Shown here piece by piece: positions 7,193-15,301 of a DNA stretch of 35,384 bases. Position numbers and translations under genes: made by a program. The notes under the pieces are model-generated. The model ran no database searches, was not told the DNA's origin, and saw nothing but the letters and a program-made list of their open reading frames with translations. The DNA comes from Ruminococcus callidus (GTDB taxonomy: Bacteria; Bacillota; Clostridia; Oscillospirales; Ruminococcaceae). The stretch spans positions 1-35,384 of the forward strand of contig NZ_JAJFCK010000023.1 of assembly GCF_020709055.1 (NCBI RefSeq), read 5' to 3'. How positions within the stretch are numbered: the stretch's first letter is position 1; every line of letters begins with the position of its first letter.

Positions 7193-8545
7193 ATGACAAA
7201 AGATATGACTGCCGGAAAGCCGCTGGGTTTGATCCTGCGCTTTTGCGGCCCTATGGTACTTGGAAACATTCTCCAGCAGCTGTACAGCATGGTGGACACG
7301 GTGATCGTCGGACGCTATCTCGGTGCCAATGCGCTGGCAGGTGTCGGCACAACCGGCGCCATCAGCTTTCTGGTCGTCGGATTTGCCACGGGCATCTGCA
7401 CCGGTCTTTCCATTCCGGTGGCGCAGGCATTCGGCGCCGGCGATTACCGCAGCATGCGCAAGTACATCGCCAACTCTTATTACCTCGGCGCACTGATCGC
7501 AGTGGTGCTCACTGCCATTACCATGGTTGCCACGGGAACCATCCTGCAATGGATGCGCACCCCTTCGGACATCTACACCTACGCCTATGATTACATCATC
7601 GTCATCTTCGGCGGCCTCCTGACCTCTGTCATCTATAACCTGCTGGCGGCAATGCTCCGTGCAGTGGGCGACAGCAAGTCCCCCATCCTGTTTCTAGCAA
7701 TTGCCTCGATCCTCAATATCATTCTGGACTTCGTCTTTTTGCTGGGACTGAAAACCGGTGTTGCCGGCGCAGGCTATGCCACCGTCATTTCGCAGGGCAT
7801 CTCCGGACTGCTCTGTCTGTTCTACCTCTACCGGAAGTTTGAGGTCATGCGCTTTCAGCATGGCGAGATGCGTCTGGAACTGAACCTCTGCGGACGGCTT
7901 CTCTCCATCGGTCTGCCCATGGCATTGCAATTTTCCATTACCGCCATTGGCTCGATCATTCTCCAGACCTCTGTGAACACACTCGGTTCTGTTGCCGTTA
8001 CCAGTGTCACCGCAGCACAAAAAATCTGCGCCATTGTCATGGGACCGCTGGAATCCCTGGGGATTACCATGGCAACCTACTGCGGGCAGAACCTTGGGGC
8101 ACGCAAATTCTACCGCATTCGTGACGGCATCCGTGTCAGCCTGATCGTGTCCATGTGCTACTGCATCTTCTCCATCCTGTTTCTTTGCTACCTGGGGAAA
8201 TACACAGCATACCTGTTTCTGGATGCCTCGCAGACGGAGATCATCCGTCTGGCAGTACGGTACATGCGCATCAATGCCGTATTCTATCCGGTACTGGGCA
8301 TTCTGTTCATCCTGCGGAACTCTCTGCAGGGCATGGGCTATAGCCTGATGCCCATGATGGCAGGCGTGAGCGAACTGGCGGCCCGGTCGCTGGTGTGCTT
8401 CCTGCTGGTGCCGGTGTACGGATACGATGCGGCAATTCTGGCAAGCCCTGTCGCATGGATCTTTGCAGATATCCTGCTCATTACGGTATATCTGCTGGAC
8501 ATGCGCAAATTAAAGCAGCAGCTGATCGTGGTCAATCCAGCCTGA
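7193..8545 (+). CDS. MATE family multidrug/toxin efflux transporter
   Basis: The 450-residue polytopic membrane protein has the MATE layout of two six-helix halves. The N-terminal signature is GKPLGLILRFCGPMVLGNILQQLYSMVDTVIVGRYLGANALAGVG, continuing into a GFATGICTGLSIPVAQAFGAGD-like loop. The second half begins near GRLLSIGLPMALQFSITAIGS. MATE proteins exchange Na+ or H+ for organic cations, drugs or metabolites; the substrate here is unknown. I chose the ATG at 7193 because AAAGGAG lies 9 bases before; an upstream in-frame ATG at 7157 has no Shine-Dalgarno. The dockerin gene starts 39 bases downstream with no clear terminator between them. Confidence 0.93.
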   Translation: MTKDMTAGKPLGLILRFCGPMVLGNILQQLYSMVDTVIVGRYLGANALAGVGTTGAISFLVVGFATGICTGLSIPVAQAFGAGDYRSMRKYIANSYYLGALIAVVLTAITMVATGTILQWMRTPSDIYTYAYDYIIVIFGGLLTSVIYNLLAAMLRAVGDSKSPILFLAIASILNIILDFVFLLGLKTGVAGAGYATVISQGISGLLCLFYLYRKFEVMRFQHGEMRLELNLCGRLLSIGLPMALQFSITAIGSIILQTSVNTLGSVAVTSVTAAQKICAIVMGPLESLGITMATYCGQNLGARKFYRIRDGIRVSLIVSMCYCIFSILFLCYLGKYTAYLFLDASQTEIIRLAVRYMRINAVFYPVLGILFILRNSLQGMGYSLMPMMAGVSELAARSLVCFLLVPVYGYDAAILASPVAWIFADILLITVYLLDMRKLKQQLIVVNPA

Positions 8546-8584
8546 CCGGCATCAGCAAACACCCCTTTCCAGAAAGGATTTCTT

Positions 8585-10177
8585 ATGAAAAAAATTGGCT
8601 CTCTCATCACAGCATGCTGCCTGAGTCTTGGCATGTGCAGCATGCTGGCACCGCAGTCGTTCTCTGCTTCGGCAGCTTCTGACAGTGCCAACCCAAACGC
8701 CTACACCCTGCGCATCGTTCCGGAGCGGACGACCGTTTCCAGCGAGGAGCTGGCAGCAGGCGATGTGATTATTCCGGCTTCCATCTATATCACCGGCAGC
8801 ACGGAAAATCAGGTTTCCTCGGTCAAGATCAAGTACAACAGCGACGACAGCCACATTTACTTCCAGAACATGAAAACGGCGTCCACCCGATACACGGACG
8901 ACCGCAGCTATACCTGCAGTGCCGGCACATTCCAGACCAAGTTCGAGCCGTACTGCTTCGGCATTCTCGCCTCCAACGGCAAGACGCTGCGCTATAACAG
9001 CAACTGCTCCATGATCGCCACGACAGAGTATGCGCTCGATCCCATTTTCGGCGCATCTCTGCGCAGCAACGGCGAGGGCGGCGTGAAGTTCTCCGTCCAG
9101 TACTATCAGGGCGTGGACACCGATGGCGATGGCATTCTGGAGCGTGACACCGCCACCGGTCTGATTACCCATGAATATAGCTGTCCGGTCACAGTGGATG
9201 AAAACGGCAACGGCACATTCTCCTACACCTACATCCGGCAGGACAACTATCAGGAGGACACCGCAACCAAGAAGCTCCCCCGCTATGACGCATCACTTCC
9301 GGTAGACGCTCTGGTTCCGGACACCTGCGACAGTGTGTCCTGGCTCACCGGCACCAGCACCCTGTCCACCGGTGCCGCTTTCCTCGGCGCAAAATCCGAT
9401 GAGTTTCCCTTTATGCAGGTGGACATCGTCATCCAGCAGGACACCCCCAACGGACTCTATCATGTCAACTTCGGACAGGAAGTGTCGGCACAGCTCGGCC
9501 CGGACTGCTCCATGGACAGCAGCGATCATAAGAAATACGATCTGAGCTATGAGAATGCCACCATCAGCGTGGGCGACATCTCCGACGTCACCGTCACTTC
9601 GGTGGAAAAGGATGACACCGCCCTCTACACTGCTGAGGACACCAGCGCAATCAAGGCCTCCGATTTCGCCGCCTCCATTCAGGGTACGGTCACTTATGCA
9701 GACGGCACTGTGGCAGAAAACGCAGATATCACCGATCTGGTGGACTGCAAGGGTGCGACACCGGAAAACCTGTACACCCAGCTGGCGGGCAGCAACGGCT
9801 ACGTCAAGTCTAACGTCCAGCTGTACTGTCAGGACATTCCCCTGAAGTGGAACAGCGAGCCTTTGACGCAGCACGTTCTGGTGGGCAAGAAGGGCGATGT
9901 GGACTTCGACGGCAGCGTGACACTGGACGACTCGTTCGCCGTGCTGTCCTATTACTCCAAGCTGGCAGCGGGCGCTGATGTCAAGCTGTACAGCGGTACA
10001 GAAACTGATCCCGCCATGGAACAACTCGCCTTCTATCTGGCGGACACAGACACCTGCTCCAAGGTCGGCAAGACGGACACTGCCGTCATCGATATCGACG
10101 ACGCTTTCAACATCCTGCAATACTACTCGGCATTCGCAGCAGGCTCTTCTATCTCCTGGGATAAGTTCGCCAAGTAA
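8585..10177 (+). CDS. Secreted dockerin type I protein of unknown N-terminal function
   Basis: The 530-residue protein starts with a signal peptide (MKKIGSLITACCLSLGMCSM, cleavage probably near ASA-AS, residues 28-32). Residues ~437-526 form a type I dockerin with two calcium-loop/helix repeats: GDVDFDGSVTLDDSFAVLSYYS and, after a spacer, ADTDTCSKVGKTDTAVIDIDDAFNILQYYS; the second loop carries a short insertion. Dockerins bind cohesins on scaffoldins, so the protein is probably attached to a cellulosome-like complex. An acidic DTDGDGILERDT loop lies near 180. The 400-residue middle is beta-rich with repeated VTSVEK and ADGTV segments and no glycoside hydrolase motif that I recognise; a cohesin-like or adhesive fold is possible. 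The start has AAAGGA 9 bases upstream. Confidence 0.88.
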   Translation: MKKIGSLITACCLSLGMCSMLAPQSFSASAASDSANPNAYTLRIVPERTTVSSEELAAGDVIIPASIYITGSTENQVSSVKIKYNSDDSHIYFQNMKTASTRYTDDRSYTCSAGTFQTKFEPYCFGILASNGKTLRYNSNCSMIATTEYALDPIFGASLRSNGEGGVKFSVQYYQGVDTDGDGILERDTATGLITHEYSCPVTVDENGNGTFSYTYIRQDNYQEDTATKKLPRYDASLPVDALVPDTCDSVSWLTGTSTLSTGAAFLGAKSDEFPFMQVDIVIQQDTPNGLYHVNFGQEVSAQLGPDCSMDSSDHKKYDLSYENATISVGDISDVTVTSVEKDDTALYTAEDTSAIKASDFAASIQGTVTYADGTVAENADITDLVDCKGATPENLYTQLAGSNGYVKSNVQLYCQDIPLKWNSEPLTQHVLVGKKGDVDFDGSVTLDDSFAVLSYYSKLAAGADVKLYSGTETDPAMEQLAFYLADTDTCSKVGKTDTAVIDIDDAFNILQYYSAFAAGSSISWDKFAK

Positions 10178-10212
10178 ACGCCTGCCCCGCATGACAATTG
10201 CAACCACATAAC

Positions 10213-10248
10213 AAAGGCACAGCCCCGCACGGGACTGTGCCTTTTTTT
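10213..10248 (+). terminator. Rho-independent terminator of the dockerin gene
   Basis: AAAGGCACAG pairs with CTGTGCCTTT around a 12-base GC-rich loop and is followed by a T7 run. It lies 36 bases after the stop codon. Confidence 0.92.
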
Positions 10249-10285
10249 GCAGCCGGTTCTTCCCTGACTCGTCCGGATTATCCGG

Positions 10286-10366
10286 AAAAAGTAAAACGCA
10301 CACCTGAGGGAGCAGGTGTGCGTTTTAGTAAGGGGATTTTTATGAAAAAAATTTTTAAGAAAGAAT
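10286..10366 (-). ncRNA. Candidate small RNA with C-rich linker and terminator loop
   Basis: A consensus minus-strand promoter (10373-10401) would start transcription near 10366. About 40 U/A-rich bases containing AUCCCCUUAC lead into a perfect 14-bp stem (arms 10313-10326 and 10293-10306) with loop CUCCCU, then ACUUUUU. The transcript would be about 81 bases. No reading frame of meaningful length exists on this strand. Both C-rich segments are unpaired and complementary to Shine-Dalgarno sequences, as in UCCC-type regulatory RNAs of Gram-positive bacteria. Promoter and terminator are seen; being a regulatory RNA is inferred. Confidence 0.6.
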
Positions 10367-10372
10367 AATTAT

Positions 10373-10401
10373 ATTATACTCACGCATCCCCCATTTGTCA
10401 A
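10373..10401 (-). promoter_or_regulatory. Consensus sigma-A promoter of the candidate small RNA
   Basis: On the minus strand, TTGACA (10401-10396), a 17-bp spacer and TATAAT (10378-10373) match consensus at all twelve positions. No protein gene lies downstream on this strand before the terminator. Confidence 0.85.
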
Positions 10402-10494
10402 GCGCTTTTTTGAAGATTTACAAAAAGTACATATTTAAAATGCAACGTTTTGAAACTTGAACAATTGCGAAAACAAATTTCGTCGTAATTTTTG

Positions 10495-11430
10495 TCACTT
10501 TGACGAATCTTTGCTGTTCACTGCGGGAACATGGACATCCATCTGCGGATACGGGATGGAAATCCCGGCAGCGTCAAACGCCTTTTTCACGTCCTCCAGC
10601 AGGCGATAATGCAGCGCCCAGTAGTTTTCGCTCTTCACCCAGACCTGAAGCCGCAGCGTCACGGCGCTGTCGTCATGGGCGCTCACAAAGACCTCCGGTA
10701 CCGGATCCTGTAATGCCTCGGGTGCTTTCTCGCAAACCTGAAGCATCACCTGACGGGCATGGTCGATGTCATCCTCATAGCTGATGCCGAACAGCAAGTC
10801 CACACGTCGGCGTTCCTTGTCGGTGTAGTTGATGATCTTGTTGCCGGCAACAACACCGTTTGGTACATAGACCGCCGTGTTGTCCGGCGTGATGATTCGG
10901 GTGTACAGAATGTTGATGGCTTCCACCTTACCGACAGTGCCGTTGATCTCTACAGTATCGCCTGCCTTGAGAGGCTTAGAGAACAGAACGATAAATCCGC
11001 CCGCCAGATTGGAGAGGCTGTCTTTCAGTGCCAGCGCAACTGCCACACCGGCGGAGGCAATTACGGCGACAATGGAATCCATGGGAACATCCAGCAGAGA
11101 GAGCACGATCACGAACAGGATTATATACAAAACGATCTTGATGACCGAGCGCAGAAAGCTGGACATGATGCGGTCCATGTTGGCACGCTCAAAGGCGTGG
11201 CGGACAATGCGCATGATCTGTTTGACCAGAAAAAGTCCGATCAGCAGAAAGATCAGGGCAAAGATCAGGGACGGCAGTCCGTTGAGAAAGGGCGTGAAGA
11301 TTCTGGACAGGATACTGGTTGCCTGCTCCACCTCTCCACTGACGGTGTCCGCCACGGCCTGTACCGGCGTGGTCTCCTGCGTTGCCGTGGCAACGGGGGT
11401 GGCGGACTGGGCGAGGAATGGGATATGCAT
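10495..11430 (-). CDS. mscS: Small-conductance mechanosensitive channel, MscS family
   Basis: The 311-residue protein has a short N-terminal extracytoplasmic stretch, three membrane helices (about 45-65, 85-110 and the pore helix 115-145) and a cytoplasmic vestibule. The pore helix pattern VAVIASAGVAVALALKDSLSNLAGGF is typical TM3. The beta domain FKAGDTVEI-like segment (KPLKAGDTVEINGTVGKVEAI) and the PNG-x5-KIINYT motif follow. It opens on membrane tension to release solutes during hypo-osmotic shock. The ATG at 11430 lies 12 bases after AAGGAG; the TTG at 11433 is an alternative with better spacing. It has its own promoter at 11490-11518. Confidence 0.93.
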   Translation of the reverse strand: MHIPFLAQSATPVATATQETTPVQAVADTVSGEVEQATSILSRIFTPFLNGLPSLIFALIFLLIGLFLVKQIMRIVRHAFERANMDRIMSSFLRSVIKIVLYIILFVIVLSLLDVPMDSIVAVIASAGVAVALALKDSLSNLAGGFIVLFSKPLKAGDTVEINGTVGKVEAINILYTRIITPDNTAVYVPNGVVAGNKIINYTDKERRRVDLLFGISYEDDIDHARQVMLQVCEKAPEALQDPVPEVFVSAHDDSAVTLRLQVWVKSENYWALHYRLLEDVKKAFDAAGISIPYPQMDVHVPAVNSKDSSK

Positions 11431-11456
11431 CAATACGATCAACTCCTTGTTTGATT

Positions 11457-11475
11457 CGGGAGCCTGCTGCTCCCG
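11457..11475 (-). other. 5'-leader hairpin of mscS
   Basis: CGGGAGC pairs with GCTCCCG around CTGCT, between the mscS promoter and the Shine-Dalgarno. It may protect the mRNA or modulate initiation. The role is inferred. Confidence 0.5.
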
Positions 11476-11489
11476 GTGTTGCGTGACTT

Positions 11490-11518
11490 ATTATAGCGTA
11501 TTTTGAAAAAAAGGTCAA
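11490..11518 (-). promoter_or_regulatory. Sigma-A promoter of mscS
   Basis: On the minus strand, TTGACC (11518-11513), a 17-bp spacer and TATAAT (11495-11490). Confidence 0.82.
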
Positions 11519-11686
11519 GTTTTTGGAAAAGACAGACGGTTTGCACGAAACCCTGTTCCACGAATCCAGCGTGCGCATAAATATGGGAGCACCGGAAATC
11601 CTATGAAAAACCGAGGGAAAAATCCCGATATAAAGATGTGTATTCTTTTTTTCCAAAACTGATTTAGTATGAAACGCAATAAATAT

Positions 11687-11881
11687 GGCTCCCCTGAAAG
11701 GAGTGATTCCCCATGGAATGGGGAAATGTCACGAAGTGACAAAGGGGACCGCTCAGTAAGAGCTGGCAGTGCGTAGCACTGACTGAGGGGTCTCCACTTA
11801 TGCCAAAAACAACATAAAAAGATTTTTCGAAAGAACCTCTCCACCGCCTAACGGCGGTCCCCCTCCCCTTTCAGGGGAGGC
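11687..11881. repeat. 195-bp inverted-repeat element (family C) with internal hairpins
   Basis: The ends are inverted copies: GGCTCCCCTGAAAGGAG at the left and CTCCCCTTTCAGGGGAGGC at the right. Inside are several short hairpins: GTCACGAAGTGAC, CAGTGCGTAGCACTG and CCGCCTAACGGCGG. Repeats built around CTCCCCT..AGGGGAG with such hairpins are dispersed in many clostridial genomes, in my experience. No coding sequence is present. Only one copy occurs in this window, so family status is inferred. Confidence 0.65.
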
Positions 11882-11923
11882 TATCATGAAAATTGATTGC
11901 CATGCTTTCAAACGGCGGACAGG

Positions 11924-11952
11924 TTGACATTTCATGTATTTTCTGGTAAGAT
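11924..11952 (+). promoter_or_regulatory. Sigma-A promoter upstream of the membrane protein/ldh pair
   Basis: TTGACA (11924-11929), a 17-bp spacer and TAAGAT (11947-11952), 47 bp before the ATG at 12000. Confidence 0.8.
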
Positions 11953-11999
11953 AAAAACAACCGGACACCGTTTTTGTTTTTCATGAAAGAAGGCGTTTT

Positions 12000-12539
12000 A
12001 TGCAGTCTGTCAGCTATCGCATTGCATTGGGCGGGATCATCGCCTCCCTCTGCATGCTCTCCATGTTTCTCACCGGCGTGTTCCCCATGTTCTACCTGCT
12101 GCTTCCCATGGCATCCAGCGTTCTCATCTTTATCATGGCCATTGAAACCAGCACCTACTGGGGATTCCTCACCTATCTCTCCGTCGGCATTCTCTCCATT
12201 TTTGTCACACCGAACAAGGATGCTGCACTGGCATTCCTGCTCTTTTTCGGATACTATCCCCTGATTCGTCCCAAGCTCCAGAAAATCCATTGCAAGCCAC
12301 TCGCCTTTCTCCTCGGTCTGGCGATCTTCAACGCAGCCGTCTTTGCCTTTTTCGGACTGACGGTGTACGTGCTGGGCATGAAAGAGCTGCTGGAATCTCT
12401 GGGCGACTACGGCAAGTACGGCGCATGGATCATGCTGGGCATCGCCAATCTCATGTTCCTGTGCTACGACTACACCATGTGCACGTTCCGCATCCTATAC
12501 CAGCGGCATCTGAAGCCGCGTATTTTCCCAAAACGATAA
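12000..12539 (+). CDS. Integral membrane protein, possibly ECF S-component-like
   Basis: The 179-residue hydrophobic protein has five or six predicted membrane helices (about 7-27, 29-46, 50-72, 76-90, 98-125, 139-160) and a basic C-terminus. The opening (RIALGGIIASLCMLSMFLTG, then PMFYLLLPMASSVLIF) and the size resemble substrate-binding S-components of ECF vitamin transporters, but I cannot name a substrate and no ECF ATPase genes are nearby. The start has GAAAGAAGG 7 bases upstream. It has its own promoter and lies 11 bases before the dehydrogenase gene, so the two form an operon. Confidence 0.75.
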   Translation: MQSVSYRIALGGIIASLCMLSMFLTGVFPMFYLLLPMASSVLIFIMAIETSTYWGFLTYLSVGILSIFVTPNKDAALAFLLFFGYYPLIRPKLQKIHCKPLAFLLGLAIFNAAVFAFFGLTVYVLGMKELLESLGDYGKYGAWIMLGIANLMFLCYDYTMCTFRILYQRHLKPRIFPKR

Positions 12540-12550
12540 GGAGGTATTCC

Positions 12551-13525
12551 ATGAAAAAAATCGCATTTTTTGACGCAAAGCCCTATGACCGCACCTGGTT
12601 CGACCAGCTGAACCAGCACTATCACATCAAATACTACGAGCACAAGCTCACACCGGACACGATCTCCCTCGCCCACGGATGCGAGGCAGTCATTCCCTTT
12701 GTCAACGACACACTAGACCGCACGGTCATTGACGGGCTGTGTCAGGAGAGCATCAAGATGATCGCCCTCCGCTGCGCCGGCTACAACAACGTGGATCGGG
12801 ACGCTGCACGAGGACGCATCCCTGTGGTGCGTGTTCCCGGCTATTCGCCCTATGCGGTGGCGGAGTTCACCATGGGACTGCTGCTGACGCTGAACCGCAA
12901 GATTCACAAGGCGTACTTCCGCACACGGGACTTTAACTTCTCCCTCAACGGACTGGTGGGCTTCGACCTCCACGGCAGAACCGTCGGCGTCATCGGCACC
13001 GGCAAGATCGGACAGATCTTCATCCGCATCTGTCAGGGCTTCGGCATGCACGTTCTGGCATACGACCCTTATCCCGTACAGGATGCCGGCTTCCCCTATG
13101 TATCGCTGGAGGAGCTGCTGGCAAAGAGCGACATCATCTCCCTGCACTGTCCGCTAACGGAGCAGACACGCCACCTCATCAACAGGGACACCATCGCCCA
13201 GATGAAAGACGGCGTGTATCTGCTAAACACCTCCCGTGGCATGCTGGTGGAGAGCGAGTCCCTGCTGGATGCCCTCAAGAGCGGCAAGATCGCCGGCGCC
13301 GGACTGGATGTCTACGAAGAGGAGACGGAGTTCTTCTTCGAGGATCGCTCCGACACGGTACAGCGGGATACGCTGCTCTCTCTGCTGGTATCCATGCCAA
13401 ACGTGGTGCTGACCTCCCATCAGGCATTTCTCACCAACGAGGCGCTGCATAACATTGCACAGGTCACACTGGACAATCTGGATGCCTATTTCAAGGACGG
13501 CACGGTACTGAATGCGGTGCAGTAA
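12551..13525 (+). CDS. ldhA: D-2-hydroxyacid dehydrogenase, D-lactate dehydrogenase type
   Basis: The 324-residue NAD-dependent enzyme matches fermentative D-lactate dehydrogenase, reducing pyruvate to D-lactate. Visible motifs: ALRCAGYNNVD near 74, the Rossmann glycine loop GTGKIG at 150-155, SRG containing the substrate Arg in LLNTSRGML, LDVYEEE with the catalytic Glu, and TSHQAFLT with the catalytic His. The start follows AAGGAGG with good spacing, and an in-frame extension upstream overlaps the membrane protein gene and was rejected. A related specificity (other 2-ketoacids) cannot be excluded. Confidence 0.92.
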   Translation: MKKIAFFDAKPYDRTWFDQLNQHYHIKYYEHKLTPDTISLAHGCEAVIPFVNDTLDRTVIDGLCQESIKMIALRCAGYNNVDRDAARGRIPVVRVPGYSPYAVAEFTMGLLLTLNRKIHKAYFRTRDFNFSLNGLVGFDLHGRTVGVIGTGKIGQIFIRICQGFGMHVLAYDPYPVQDAGFPYVSLEELLAKSDIISLHCPLTEQTRHLINRDTIAQMKDGVYLLNTSRGMLVESESLLDALKSGKIAGAGLDVYEEETEFFFEDRSDTVQRDTLLSLLVSMPNVVLTSHQAFLTNEALHNIAQVTLDNLDAYFKDGTVLNAVQ

Positions 13526-13529
13526 GGGC

Positions 13530-13612
13530 AAGGACACGGTTCATCGTGTTCTTACATATTTTTAGGAAACACTGGTTTCCTCTATCATCGGACACGGCAC
13601 GCCGTGTCCCTA
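13530..13612. repeat. Cluster of three short palindromes after ldhA
   Basis: Three hairpins follow in 80 bases: GGACACG..CGTGTTC (from 13531), AGGAAAC..GTTTCCT (13564-13581) and GGACACGGC..GCCGTGTCC (13590-13609). The third is followed by CTACA. Palindromes of the GGACACGGC/GCCGTGTCC kind are common dispersed intergenic repeats in Firmicutes. They may also act as a terminator or mRNA-stabilising structure. Confidence 0.55.
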
Positions 13613-13708
13613 CAAGCAACATTTTGCATAAAATCAGAGCGATTCCGAAATCGACCCGCTGGCAATCAGTTTATTTCTATATTCAATAAGAGAAAGAAGG
13701 AACTTTTT

Positions 13709-15052
13709 ATGCTGCCTGAAACCGTCAGAAATTACATTCACGCCCACCAGAGCGAAGCCGTGGAAACCCTCTCCAAGCTTATCGGCTTCCCCAGTGTTGC
13801 CACGCCCCAGCCGCAGGACGGGTTTCCCTACGGAAAACCCGCTGCCGATGCGCTGGACTTCATGCTGGAACAGCTAAGTGCCCTCGGCATGACCTGCACC
13901 AACTACGATTACCACATGGGCGCAGCCGACTGGGACAACACCCTGCCGCCCCATCTGGGCATTCTCTGCCACTTGGACGTGGTTCCGGCAGTTCCGGAGA
14001 ACTGGACTTCTGATCCGTTCACCGCCGAAATCCGAAACGGCAGCATCTACGGCAGAGGAGCCATTGACGACAAAGGACCGGCTGTGGCGGTACTGTACGC
14101 CCTCCGTGCCATCAAAGCTGCCGGAATTCCCCTCCGGAAAAACGTCCGGTTCCTGCTGGGCTGCAACGAGGAAAACGGCTCCACCGACCTCGCCTATTAT
14201 CTGGCGCACGCTGCCATGCCGCCGCAGGTATTTACACCGGACGGCAGCTATCCCATCATCCATCTGGAAAAGGGCATGCTCCGGCTGCGGTTCACCAAAC
14301 AGACCGCAGACCCCATCGCCAGCTTCTCCGCCGGCACTGCGCCAAACGCCGTTCCGGCAGATGCCTCTGTCAGCCTCTCTGCGCCGTTCTGCGGCACGAA
14401 AGAACAGGGCAGTCAAATTACCCGGAGCGGGGACAAACTCGCCTACAAGGGCATTGCAGCCCATGTCTCCACACCGGAGAGCGGTGACAACGCCATCACC
14501 GGTCTGCTGACCTACCTGAGCAGCGACAGCGCTTTCGCAGACTGCAAGGCGCTGGCACAGCTATTCCCCCACGGCTGCACCGACGGCAACGGATTGGGCA
14601 TCGCCTGCGCTGATACGGAATCCGGCGCACTCACCTGTATTTGCAGCATGCTCCACGCAGAGCACGGCATGCTCACCGGCTGTGTGGACATCCGTTTCCC
14701 CATCAGCACCACCAAGGAGGCAGTTCTGGAACAGGTGCAGGCTGCCTTTGAGGCAAAGGGATTCCAGTGCGAGGCGCTGATTCAGAGCGATCCCCACCAC
14801 ACCCCCAAGGACACACCCTTTGTGCAGGATCTGCTAGCGGTCTATGAGGAGCAAACCGGCACCAGGGGCGAGTGTATTGCCATCGGCGGCGGCACCTATG
14901 TGCATGACATTGCCGGCGGTGTGGCGTTCGGCATGGAATACCCCGACTGGGACTACCACATGCACGGGGACGATGAGTTCCTGCCGCTGGAACAGCTGGG
15001 GGAAAACACCTGCATGATGGCAGCGGCGATTCTGCGAATCTGCGGAGAATGA
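13709..15052 (+). CDS. pepV: Dipeptidase, PepV/Sapep family (M20)
   Basis: The 447-residue dinuclear zinc metallopeptidase releases amino acids from dipeptides in the cytosol. Family signposts are the N-terminal ETLSKLIGFPSV, the metal site CHLDVVP (His near 88) with SDPFTAEIRNGSIYGRGAIDDKGP, the acidic NEENGSTD motif, and C-terminal GGTYVHDIAGGVAFG and DYHMHGDDEFLPLEQL, which contain a metal His. The start at 13709 follows AAAGAAGGAA. Its last ~155 bases (from 14893) are repeated at 15307-15460 with about seven differences, so the present 3' end may have been delivered by an insertion. Confidence 0.93.
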   Translation: MLPETVRNYIHAHQSEAVETLSKLIGFPSVATPQPQDGFPYGKPAADALDFMLEQLSALGMTCTNYDYHMGAADWDNTLPPHLGILCHLDVVPAVPENWTSDPFTAEIRNGSIYGRGAIDDKGPAVAVLYALRAIKAAGIPLRKNVRFLLGCNEENGSTDLAYYLAHAAMPPQVFTPDGSYPIIHLEKGMLRLRFTKQTADPIASFSAGTAPNAVPADASVSLSAPFCGTKEQGSQITRSGDKLAYKGIAAHVSTPESGDNAITGLLTYLSSDSAFADCKALAQLFPHGCTDGNGLGIACADTESGALTCICSMLHAEHGMLTGCVDIRFPISTTKEAVLEQVQAAFEAKGFQCEALIQSDPHHTPKDTPFVQDLLAVYEEQTGTRGECIAIGGGTYVHDIAGGVAFGMEYPDWDYHMHGDDEFLPLEQLGENTCMMAAAILRICGE

Positions 15053-15065
15053 AGGCGGAATAAAG

Positions 15066-15296
15066 ATGACAAAAAAAGCGTTAGAAAGAAAGTTAAATGA
15101 ATTAAACATTGACAAACGTGCATATGACCTAAATGGCGGTCTTCCAAATGAGGCATATTGCATAGAAGAATCGAATGGGAAATGGTATACTTACTATTCA
15201 GAACGAGGGAAACGCACTTCATTCAATTCGTTTGAAACAGAAGAAGAAGCATGCCAGTATTTTTTGGATTGGCTCAAGTATGTTTTTCATATCTGA
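15066..15296 (+). CDS. Small AT-rich orphan gene inserted between pepV tail copies
   Basis: The 76-residue product begins MTKKALERKLNELNIDKRAY, continues with GGLPNEAYCIEESNGKWYTYYS and ends with an acidic helix EEEACQYFLDWLKYVF. The composition (AT-rich, A-ending codons) contrasts sharply with the GC-rich flanking genes and points to transfer. AAGGCGG lies 9 bases before the ATG. The small soluble alpha/beta layout resembles immunity proteins of polymorphic toxin systems, but no toxin gene is present and I cannot name a family. It sits exactly between pepV's stop and a duplicate of pepV's 3' end. Confidence 0.65.
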   Translation: MTKKALERKLNELNIDKRAYDLNGGLPNEAYCIEESNGKWYTYYSERGKRTSFNSFETEEEACQYFLDWLKYVFHI

Positions 15297-15301
15297 TATA
15301 A

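Larger units (their letters stand above)
10178..10494. other. Intergenic region with terminator and candidate small RNA
   Basis: The 317 bases between convergent genes hold the dockerin-gene terminator, the minus-strand small RNA unit at 10286-10401, and an AT-rich tail (10402-10494) next to the mscS stop with no clear hairpin or gene. Confidence 0.7.
11431..11999. other. Long intergenic region between divergent mscS and membrane protein gene
   Basis: The 569 bases contain the mscS promoter and leader, an unassigned AT-rich stretch (11519-11686) with only a small GGGA/TCCC hairpin, a 195-bp repeat (11687-11881), and the promoter of the next gene (11924-11952). No convincing gene is present. 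Confidence 0.6.

Noticed and set aside
10329..10367. Eight-codon plus-strand frame (MKKIFKKE) with an AAGGGG before its ATG, opposite the candidate small RNA
   Set aside because: No plus-strand promoter precedes it and a terminator hairpin lies just upstream. The AAGGGG is better explained as the complement of the RNA's C-rich linker.
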